Of a stretch of 64,000 nt of DNA, positions 10,481 to 18,767 are shown in pieces. How positions within the stretch are numbered: position 1 is the stretch's first letter; each line of letters begins with the position of its first letter. The DNA comes from Asparagopsis taxiformis (lineage: Eukaryota > Rhodophyta > Florideophyceae > Bonnemaisoniales > Bonnemaisoniaceae): contig JALQPE010001817.1 of the NCBI GenBank assembly GCA_030407315.1, positions 1 to 64,000 of the forward strand, written 5' to 3'. The notes under the pieces are model-generated. The model worked only from the letters and a program-made list of their open reading frames with translations. It had not been told where the DNA came from and did no database searches. The translations under genes and the position numbers were made by a program.

Positions 10481-11890
10481 GAAATGGACGTCCGGTGGAT
10501 GTCCAACTCAGATGCATTCCTGGCCGGCCCAGAAATTCTACAATTTCGGGCACAAAAAAATATTGCAAAAAACATCGATTTGGGCGGTCGATTGTGCCGT
10601 ACGGCACACCCCCATCTCAAAAACATGTTCACATGTGCATGTTTTTGAGAATAGCCCAAATTTTAATTCAAATCAGGGTGTCTAATTTGGCCACAACGGC
10701 CCCAGGCACCGGAACCGCCGCCCCGAGCGGGGTCATCACTGGCTTCTGTAAGCACTAACTGTAAGGCTAAATGGCGCCTAACGATGGGTCGATTCCAGGC
10801 TTCAAGCCTAAGTTATGCTAGGGTGACATCGTTTCCCCTGTTCCATCATGGTCCTGCCTTACTCCTCCACGACAAACACTACTCACCCATCACGTTACTC
10901 GTATTCCGTGCACTTTGTATGAGTAGTGAACTCGCCTGCTTAGTTGCTGCAATGCGTGGATGTAGGCAGCACACGACCAACCTGAAATGGACGTCCGGTG
11001 GATGTCCATCTCAGATGCACTGCTGGCCAGCCCAGAAATTCTACAATTTCGGGCACAAAAAATCTTGCAAAAATCAACGATTTGGGCGGGTCGATTGTGC
11101 CGTACGGCACACCCCCATCTCAAAAACATGTTCACATGTGCATGTTTTTGAGAATAGCCCAAATTTTAATTCAAATCAGGGTGTCTAATTTGGCCACAAC
11201 GGCCCCAGGCACCGGCCACCGGCCCCGATCGGGGCTATCACTGGCTTCTGTAAGCACCAACTGTAAGGCTAAATGGCGTCTGACGAAGGGTCAATTTCAG
11301 GCTCAATACGCCAGGGACAGGTCTTGGTCCTTGTTCCATCATGGTCCCGCCCCGCTCTCTCACGACCAACCTGAAATGGACGTCCGGTGGATGTCCAGCT
11401 CGATTGCATTGCTGGCCAGCCCAGAAATTCTAAAATTTCGGGCACAGAAAAATATTGCAAAAAACATCGATTTGGGCGGTCGATTGTGCCGTACGGCACA
11501 CCCCCATCTCAAAAACATGTTCACATGTGCATGTTTTTGAGAATAGCCCAAATTTTAATTCAAATCAGGGTGTCTAATTTGGCCACAACGGCCCCAGGAA
11601 CCGACCGCCGGCCCCGATCGGGGGCTATCACTGGCGTCTGTAAGCACCAACTGTAAGCCGGAGCCGGCTGCCGCCCCGATCGGGGCTATCACTGGCTTCT
11701 ATTAGCACCAACTGTAAGCCAAAATCGCGTCTCACGAAGGGTCGATTTCAGGCTCAACACGTCAGGGAAAGGTCTTGGTCCTTGTTTCATCATGGTCCCG
11801 CCCCACCCTCTCGCGACCAACCTGAAATGGACGTCCGGTGGATGTCCAGCTCGATTGCATTGCTGGCCAGCCCAGAAATTCTAAAATTTC
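10481..11890 (+). repeat. Array of palindromic units (copies 5-8)
   Basis: Three full copies lie at 10481-10681, 10984-11184 and 11373-11573, and a truncated one at 11824-11890 that breaks off after the AAATTCTAAAATTTC segment. The spacers match those of the 4.8-5.9 kb array, including a GC-rich hairpin of the GCCCCGATCGGGGC type that appears twice (near 11222 and 11675). The array closes the cassette on the right. From 10203 to 10480 there is only 3' flank. Confidence 0.9.
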
Positions 11891-12189
11891 CGAAAAATCA
11901 ATTTGGTGGCCCAGCATCTCCTGTGCCGAAAATTCCCGCACTCAGTTCTGATATACGTCTAGACGTGTTTCCCACTTGTACGCATCAGGGAAGGCGTCAC
12001 GGAAGGTTGACACTACGCTACTTGTGTACCGCGTCGTCTGAAATAGCGAGTAGTGTTTGTTGTATAGTTGTGGAGTATGCGTCTAGTGGTTTGTAAAGCT
12101 TGCAGAACGGGATAGGGATGTGGGTGGCCCTATTTTATGAATACATGAGTACCAATATTCAGGGTTGACAAAGCGGAAAGGCATAGGCT
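11891..12189. other. Intergenic DNA, nothing recognised
   Basis: No ORF of note, no repeat match and no RNA gene that I can support. Confidence 0.4.
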
Positions 12190-13160
12190 CATACATGTTT
12201 GAGATTGCATAGTAGAGAAAATATTTTCATCGAAATTTACATGGAGCTGATGGAGGTTTTAAGGATGAGGTATGAGAGGAAGAAAATTCTTCTGTGGTAT
12301 GAGGATGTGTTCTGTGGGGGGATGGAATCTTGGGATGGTACAGGGGGAGGTGGAAATGTACGGAGTGCGGGTTTAGAATGGATTGTGATTCGGAGAGGAG
12401 TGCCGACAAGCATATTATGGGGATTGGGGAGACGCTGCGGGGTGTTGGGGTAGTGAGGGCGGAGGAGGTGTTTAGGTGGGACCGTAGGAGGGTGCGGTTG
12501 AAGGCGCCGAGAGGAGGGGTTTTTAGGAAAGTGAGGAGAAAGAAGGGGAGGGGGTGGCGTCTGTTCTGGCTGTGGTGAGTGGGGATGTGATGGAGAAGAA
12601 GGGGGTTATTGTATTTGGGGAGGGAGGGGAGTGGGAGGAAGGGTGCGAAGTGGGGGGTTGATATGTGTTTCAGAGCGGGGAGGTTTCTGGGGATACGGCG
12701 GGGGAGCCACCCCGCAGTGCGGGAGCGTGGGCCGGTGGTGGTGGTGTATACGGTATCGAAGATGCGGATGGCGTGGGGGCATGGAGCAGCTGAGGGAGGG
12801 AGGGGTGGAGCAGGTCGGGTACGGGATGGGGAGTGAGAGGTTTTGGAAGAGTAAGCTGCAGGGGAAGTTTGTGTAGAGGGCGAAGGAGAGGGGTTGAGGG
12901 TAGAGGAGAGAGGGTACTGAAGAACAATACGTTTCAAAGGTGATGGGGGAGAGCATGGTCGAGGAGATAGGGGGTGTTTTGCCCTATTCTGAGGTAGTAT
13001 GAGGACTGGTTATACGAAATCTGTACGGTAGAGCAGAAAAGTAGGTATGGAATGGAGGTGTGCACCGTGGAAGCGGGGATAGGTATCTGAAAATGCGTGC
13101 TAGAGTGGTATTGGGGGTGTTTGAGGTACAGTACGGGGGAGGTGAGCACCAACAGGAAGG
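12190..13160 (+). other. Strongly G-rich, C-poor strand segment, probably a decayed element
   Basis: For nearly 1 kb the + strand is packed with GGGG and GGAGG runs and has very little C. In 12421-12480, for example, about half the bases are G and only a few are C. Overlapping ORFs exist on both strands (236 aa on minus; 82-84 aa on plus, one with a CxxC...H pattern), but their composition follows the base skew and none shows a family motif. I do not call a gene. Confidence 0.5.
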
Positions 13161-13204
13161 GGGTGTGAGCGAGAGGATGAAAAAATTAAAGACGAAATTG
13201 GAGT

Positions 13205-13530
13205 CGACCGACAAGGAAAAATAGAGTGGTCGCCGTGATGGATGCGGACATCCATGTCGAGCACGGCGGCAGAAATTTCTGGGGTCGAAATTTTTGAATT
13301 TCTGAACCGGCGCCCGTCCTAGGTGGACATAGACATGGCGGAAGTCCATCCCGAGGGGGACATCCGTGGTACTAGAAACAATGAATGTCGCCCTAGTAAT
13401 ACTAGACGTACTAGACCGCATGGACGTCCGGTTCTAGGCGGACATCCAAAAATACTGGAGAACATGGACGTCCGCCTAGTAATACTAGGTGTACTAGAGG
13501 TTGTGGACGTCCGCGTCCATTTCCGAGAAC
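13205..13530. repeat. Cluster of GGACRTCC motifs and CTAGTAATACTAG palindromes
   Basis: GGACGTCC or GGACATCC occurs repeatedly (for example near 13245, 13365, 13422, 13440, 13465 and 13505), interleaved with CTAGTAATACTAG-like palindromes near 13395 and 13475. GGACGTCC/GGATGTCC is also the left arm of the palindromic units at 4.8-11.9 kb, and 13265-13300 resembles their AGAAATTCTAAAATTTC segment. This may be an old, diverged relative of those units. Confidence 0.45.
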
Positions 13531-13559
13531 ACAGACGCTCTCTCGCGAAAGTAGATCTA

Positions 13560-14270
13560 CGATTCCCAATCGTGTTCCATCGCACGTGAACCGCATAACG
13601 CACCACGACGCGCCGTGACGCCGAGTCACGGCTGTTCAGGAGACTCCTACCGCGAGGTAGTAATACCAGATCCGGTTCTGGCAGTCGCGCACCCCATCCG
13701 GTCCGACTCGCACAAGGAGATACTCTGTTCGGAGGATTCGCGAGCCCAGCTAACCTTTTAGTAGGTTGGGGACGGCAAACCGAAATACTCCTCGTCGGAG
13801 GAATCTTGTGGAATACCCGCTCTACCACTCTACCAACTTCTTAGTCGAAGGCCGTTGCAGGACTCGATCCTCGAGTATTACTCATTCTCCTCCTTTCGGA
13901 ATCCAGCTGATCACCGCCGATTGGAGATCATTTCTACAGCGTACTCGCTAGATCGGGGCTTTCCCCGTTTTCGCTTGCGCTACTCCGTTTCCGGGGAATT
14001 CTATCGCTTCGCAGCGAGAAATAAGTCCTACAGTTCTCGACTTGCTCAGTAAACTTCTGCTTATGACGGAATTCCCCTTTATGAAATGTCACCTTCTGCT
14101 GTCTCATGTTCAAGTGGGCGGGTAAGCATCCTAAAGCGAAAGTTGCAACTAAGAATCGGCGAGTTCTCCAAAGAGAATTTTCGAGCTGCCGAAGCATCTC
14201 AGCGAGAAGTCGAACCTCCGCCCTCTGGCTTTCCCGAGAGGCGTTAACCACTCAGCCATGCGAGGAGAAG
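13560..14270 (-). other. tRNA-like / LTR-like debris
   Basis: Read on the minus strand, 14190-14262 has a perfect Pol III A-box (TGGCTGAGTGG) followed at tRNA-like spacing by a B-box (GGTTCGACTTC), but the acceptor arms do not pair, so it is not a functional tRNA. Around 13730-13835 a stretch matches, in the same order, pieces of the LTR of chromovirus B near 32490-32590 (GGACGGC, a GGAGG hairpin, CCGCTCTACCA). A hairpin TCGCTTCGCAGCGA lies near 14008. Best read as a tRNA-derived SINE or an old LTR fragment. From 14300 to 14716 I see nothing. Confidence 0.4.
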
Positions 14271-14716
14271 TGTCCGACTGGCATGCAATGCTTTATAGAA
14301 TGCAATGCTCTCGTTAGAAGTTTTATAAAAGCGATATAAAACCGGAATGCTAAATTCTAATAATTTCTAGTAATTTTTTTCTGCCTCATATGAGGAAATT
14401 TCAGTGTCCTATAGACACTAGATAAGTTTTGAAATGAAGGCCCGCTTGAGCATTGATAATATCGGTGTTTATGTGCTACGCCAATGAATAGCGAGTATGA
14501 GCGGGAGAAGGGAGCTTAGGCATGCGGGGCAAGAGATAGGTCACGAATACAGGTCCAGGGTTGAAGGGAAGAATTTATCATATTCTACATCGATTACACG
14601 ATATAGATTTTCCATACGCCCAATTTCGTCCAGGTATGTGCATGCGCAAGACCGAGGAAAGACCCAGCGTAACGAGCTATCAGACTTGATATTTTTTACT
14701 TTGGTACTGACATGTG

Positions 14717-16441
14717 ATGTCCAGGTCGTGGGAACAGACCGTAGTCAATAGTACCTTGGTTCCTGTGTCATCCTTCTCAGGTATGCCATTGCGCGAAATA
14801 AGATTCCGGCGATCGTGGCTTGTGAGGCTCTTCTTGTCATGGTTTCGCAAATCCATTTTCGCGGGATCACACACTACCAACCCACGCACACGTCTGCAGC
14901 CCCTCCGCAAAATCCGCCCCACTTTTCGCCTATCTATTCTTGCCGTGTTTATCGCTGCTGTTTTCACCCTTTCGCAAACCGCGTTTTACATCTCCACTTC
15001 CCGTGATCTCTACTTCTTCAACTTTCTATTAGTCAAATCAGATGTATCGTCCACTTTTCAGAATGATCTTCTACGCGTGTGGAACACCACTCAATGTTTC
15101 AATATTTCATCATGTCCTTCACTGCATTCTACATCGACTGATGAGCAAGTACCCAACTCCTCTAATCGTTTCGTGATGGTATTCGATCTCTGGGAGCGCA
15201 TGATCAATGCACAGTCCGCATTGAATCGTCTTGTGCTTCTTGGCGTTGATGCAGGCTTCACCGTGGTCGAGCCCTTCTTCTATGAATCCAATGTGTCTCC
15301 GCACTATGCGTTTCCAGAACAATTTGAATTCTGGTATAAGATACCACAACCAGCGACTCTCTACTTCCAGACTGAAGACCTGTACAACACTAAACATTTC
15401 ATTTCACATCAATATCACCGCCAGCACATTCGCGTAGACGAAAGCGACGGCGGTAGGCATGTAGCCACGCCAGTGTACGTGATCCAGGCCGCAGTACAGT
15501 TCGAATGGACACCTCTAGTTAAGGAGAATGCATACTCTTCGGCAGACAAGGGGTTTCGTTGGTGCGACGACGATTTCACCAAGATGCGCAGACGACGGAG
15601 CGCGTATGGGTGGCGGATCTACAAAAACGTACACGCTCAGCGCGTATTATGCGTTTCCCCAAATGCAACACAGTCGCCGGCGCGCTTCAATTCGCGCTTT
15701 TTCGACGACATATTTCGTATTGTGGAACAAGAAACTGCAAGCTTATCACGGAAATGTCGAGGATGCACAAGTATCGCGTTTCTGAACTATCGAAAACATG
15801 CATTCACAGGTTATGTGTCGTCTACAGGTGTGCTTCCATTTCAAGAAAGCGTCGTGCCGTTGAGGCTGGGTCAGTTTCCGCGGCAGATGGCGAGGCGCGT
15901 GCATTCACAATTGTTAGGTAACAAGTCGTACGTAGCGATACAGATGCGTACTGGGAAGGCATTTTCGTACTTTGAAAAAGCCGAGACCAGGAGGGTGGCT
16001 GCGAGAGAGAAGGTACACCGATACCGCGCGTTTGTAAAGTGGATTGCGAATTGCACGGAAGAAGTGATACTAGAGGCGAAACGACAAGCCGAGGGGCTTG
16101 GGAATAGTGCTGTGTTTTATATTGCATCTGATATGTATAATCACGGGTGGAAGGGCGGAGAAACGGCGTCGATTCGTGCTTATCTGGCGACGAATGCGGC
16201 GAAGAAAAGAATTTCAGAAGAGTTGAAGACAGTTCATTGGTTTAATCCAAAGGAGTTTGGAGTCAGTCAAGATGCAATGGGCATGTCGGGATTGGTAGAC
16301 GCGGCAATGTGCCTGCAGGCGGATCGATTTGTTTATGCACTGCCGTCGAATTTTGGGAGCTGGGTAGCGGGGCAGAGGGCGGGCGAGGGGAAAGCAGAAA
16401 CAAAGGTAGTGAATTGCATGGATCAAAGCTTCATAGACTGA
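14717..16441 (+). CDS. Type II membrane glycosyltransferase, fucosyltransferase-like
   Basis: The protein has 574 aa from the ATG at 14717 (the frame opens one codon earlier at GTG). A basic cytosolic N-terminus is followed by one membrane segment at about 71-92 (LSILAVFIAAVFTLS), then a lumenal domain; this is a Golgi signal-anchor layout. The core shows LNRLVLLGVDAGFTVVEPF, VAIQMRTGKAF and FYIASD, and near the end GMSGLVDAAMCLQADRFVYALPSNFGSW. These resemble the sugar-nucleotide-binding beta/alpha units of protein O-fucosyltransferase and FUT8-type enzymes, where an H/Q-x-R-T/x-G motif binds GDP-fucose. Donor and acceptor cannot be told from this. It is a single-exon gene with a host-like sequence, free of mobile features. 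Confidence 0.55.
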   Translation: MSRSWEQTVVNSTLVPVSSFSGMPLREIRFRRSWLVRLFLSWFRKSIFAGSHTTNPRTRLQPLRKIRPTFRLSILAVFIAAVFTLSQTAFYISTSRDLYFFNFLLVKSDVSSTFQNDLLRVWNTTQCFNISSCPSLHSTSTDEQVPNSSNRFVMVFDLWERMINAQSALNRLVLLGVDAGFTVVEPFFYESNVSPHYAFPEQFEFWYKIPQPATLYFQTEDLYNTKHFISHQYHRQHIRVDESDGGRHVATPVYVIQAAVQFEWTPLVKENAYSSADKGFRWCDDDFTKMRRRRSAYGWRIYKNVHAQRVLCVSPNATQSPARFNSRFFDDIFRIVEQETASLSRKCRGCTSIAFLNYRKHAFTGYVSSTGVLPFQESVVPLRLGQFPRQMARRVHSQLLGNKSYVAIQMRTGKAFSYFEKAETRRVAAREKVHRYRAFVKWIANCTEEVILEAKRQAEGLGNSAVFYIASDMYNHGWKGGETASIRAYLATNAAKKRISEELKTVHWFNPKEFGVSQDAMGMSGLVDAAMCLQADRFVYALPSNFGSWVAGQRAGEGKAETKVVNCMDQSFID

Positions 16442-16765
16442 TGAAATAGCGCGGTTGGGTGGATGACAATCAACATTTATGCAATGGCGGTCGGTTGAAT
16501 TTTCCATCAACAGCATGGTTACGAAATATATACTGAGCGGAGATCAGCGACATTACGGTTCCTGCACGGGCACTAGAGTTGGGATGTGGTCTGGTTACAT
16601 GGACATCCTGACTCCTCACGTTTCCTCTTCGCAACATGTCTAACATTGCTGCTGCAGAACTGCCATCTAACATCGTACTGCCATGTCTAGTAATACACGT
16701 ATTTTAATTGTTACCACTTTTTCTCTGTTCCATCTCAGGATAAAGCAGGGTAGTGTCAGGATATA
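16442..16765. other. Intergenic DNA, nothing recognised
   Basis: This is the 3' flank of the glycosyltransferase gene up to the Tc1/mariner element. No ORF, repeat or RNA signal was seen. Confidence 0.4.
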
Positions 16766-18334
16766 CAGTGCGCGAAATTTTAATGTCACACCACTCATGA
16801 CCATGGCAATTGCACTGATTCGTTCCGCTTCAACAAAGCACAGTGCATGGTTCTCTTCCCCATAACGGTCAGAATACAATGCATGCAACGGATTCATTGC
16901 GGCGCCCCTCATTATCCATCTATGTGCCAATATTGGTGCGAAATTTTATTGTCGGCGCGAAATCTTATACAGACAGCATATTTCGAAGAATGTTTATAGT
17001 GTGACTAGTACTTTGTAGGCCCACCCTTGTTTTCTATCACACCAAGAAGACGTTTGGGAATAGAATCGTATAGTTTTCTTACCGTTGATACTTCTATCTC
17101 ATTCCATGCCTCTAAGATTGCATCTGCGAGCTCGCGAAGCCCATTGAACTGCCTGCATCCGGCGTAAACCTTCCTTACAAGAATACCCCAAACATTTTCA
17201 ATGATATTGAGGTCTGGACTTTTTGCTGGCCACTCCAATACATCCACATCATTATCCGAAAGCCAACGTTTTGTCTCATTTGACCTGTGGACACTAGCAC
17301 CATCATGAACCAACTTCCAATTATTTTGATGATGCTTCCGTGCAAACGGTAGGAGAGTTTCGTTAAGTGTTTGGCAATACCGTGCAGAGTCTACATTACC
17401 GTCTAAAATGTCAAGGTCAGACAAATCTTTGTAAGAAACTGCTCCCCAAATCATCAGAGATTTCCCTCCCTGCTGTCGCTTCGAAAATATCGCAGGCTCC
17501 TTCCTCAAGTCATGCCAGTAGCATGCTAGGCCATCAGGGCCGTCAAGATTAAACTTTTTTTCATCTGTGAAGATGTGTCGACGCCAAACTGTACCCGACT
17601 CCAAATGATGCCTTGCCCATTCTAGCCTCATTTCTTTATGTCTTTTAAGCATGAAGCAGGCCTTTTTCATTCTCTCGTACCTCAAGTATGGTACCGCGCT
17701 TAGTATCTGCTGGACTCTTCGCACGCCTATGTCCAGTTTGAAATGTTTTTTCAGTTCGGCAGCACTCATTTCACCCTTACAAGCTTCACGTAATAAAGCT
17801 CTTTTAGCAGCATCGGTCACCTTTTTGTTCCTAGCCACCCATTTGCGTTGTTGAGATACTTTCGGACGGGCTAAAAACTTTTGCACGGTACTCCTGCAGC
17901 GTCCAATCTCAGATGCAATCTCACCATGGCTCATTCCGTGGTGATGGTGAGCCACTATTGCAGCCTTCTCAACATCATTCAGTTGACGTCCACGCGGCAT
18001 TTGGGGTTTTCGTAATGCTATTGCAACAGTTGGATTCCAAAGGAAACAGTGCAAGCATTATACGTGCAAAGTTTGGGAGGTTGAAGCTGACATTTTGGTG
18101 AGCTTTAGGATCCACAATGGTTTGTGTCTGTATAAGATTTCGCGCCGACAATAAAATTTCGCACCAATATTGGCACATAGATGGATAATGAGGGGCGCCG
18201 CAATGAATCCGTTGCATGCATTGTATTCTGACCGTTATGGGGAAGGGAACCATGCACTGTGCTTTGTTGAAGCGGAACGAATCAGTGCAATTGCCATGGT
18301 CATGAGTGGTGTGACATTAAAATTTCGCGCACTG
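16766..18334 (-). mobile_element. Tc1/mariner transposon, intact
   Basis: The element is 1,569 bp with terminal inverted repeats of about 210 bp (16766-16975 and 18125-18334) beginning CAGTGCGCGAAATTTTA, flanked on both sides by the TA target duplication (16764-16765 and 18335-18336). It carries one full-length transposase on the minus strand. The two repeats are almost identical by eye (GGGGAA(G)GAGAACC differs by about one base), so it is recent and may be active. Confidence 0.9.
17005..18000 (-). CDS. Tc1/mariner transposase
   Basis: 331 aa from the ATG at 18000; an in-frame TTG farther out is not a credible start. The N-terminal helix-turn-helix (MPRGRQLNDVEKAAIVAHH) is of the Tc1 paired-like type, followed by a second HTH region. 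The catalytic triad is visible: D in FTDEKKFN, D in LVHDGASVH, and the last acid in SPDLNIIENVWG, the usual Tc1 D-D-34E/D layout. The protein makes a cut-and-paste cut at TA sites. No stops or frameshifts. Confidence 0.93.
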   Translation of the reverse strand: MPRGRQLNDVEKAAIVAHHHHGMSHGEIASEIGRCRSTVQKFLARPKVSQQRKWVARNKKVTDAAKRALLREACKGEMSAAELKKHFKLDIGVRRVQQILSAVPYLRYERMKKACFMLKRHKEMRLEWARHHLESGTVWRRHIFTDEKKFNLDGPDGLACYWHDLRKEPAIFSKRQQGGKSLMIWGAVSYKDLSDLDILDGNVDSARYCQTLNETLLPFARKHHQNNWKLVHDGASVHRSNETKRWLSDNDVDVLEWPAKSPDLNIIENVWGILVRKVYAGCRQFNGLRELADAILEAWNEIEVSTVRKLYDSIPKRLLGVIENKGGPTKY

Positions 18335-18767
18335 TACTGTACAGTAGTTTTACTGTTGTGGCAGGAAGCTTGTAATACAATTTAGATACAAGCTCTCGTA
18401 TCTAAATTTATTATGCTTGGACCTGGTTCATCTCAAGTCTTTTGCCATGTCTTCCGTATCAATGTAGTCAGAAAGTGCAACCGTCTGCGATCGTCCCGAT
18501 GCCGTCGTGACCTTATGGAGAGACAGTTTTAATGTTTTTGAAGTTTTCTTACCTGTGCTGGCTAAATCGTCGACAGCCGGGCATAGAGAAGTCCACGTAC
18601 ATTTTACACACATGTAAGAATGGTATTTACAGTCGTGTTGACAACATTCTATCTGTTTCAATCGTTTGAAAAGCAATCCAAGTTGATCGACACGTGTATT
18701 TGCAAACCATAATCAATCACGCACACATACCATTGATCTCTCGCTGAAATCAAACTTCCAAGGAGGT
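18335..18767. other. Intergenic DNA, nothing recognised
   Basis: Spacer between the Tc1 element and the next host gene. It must contain that gene's promoter, but I see no clear TATA box. Confidence 0.4.

Noticed and set aside
894..11890. CRISPR-like array
   Set aside because: Units are ~195 bp with related spacers of 190-300 bp in a eukaryotic context, and no cas genes are present.
12227..12937. 236-aa minus-strand ORF rich in Pro/Ser/His
   Set aside because: It follows from the C-rich strand composition; no domain, and overlapping ORFs exist on the other strand.
14190..14262. tRNA-Ser/Leu-like sequence on the minus strand
   Set aside because: A and B boxes are present but the acceptor stem does not pair and the anticodon loop is too long; listed only as tRNA-like debris.
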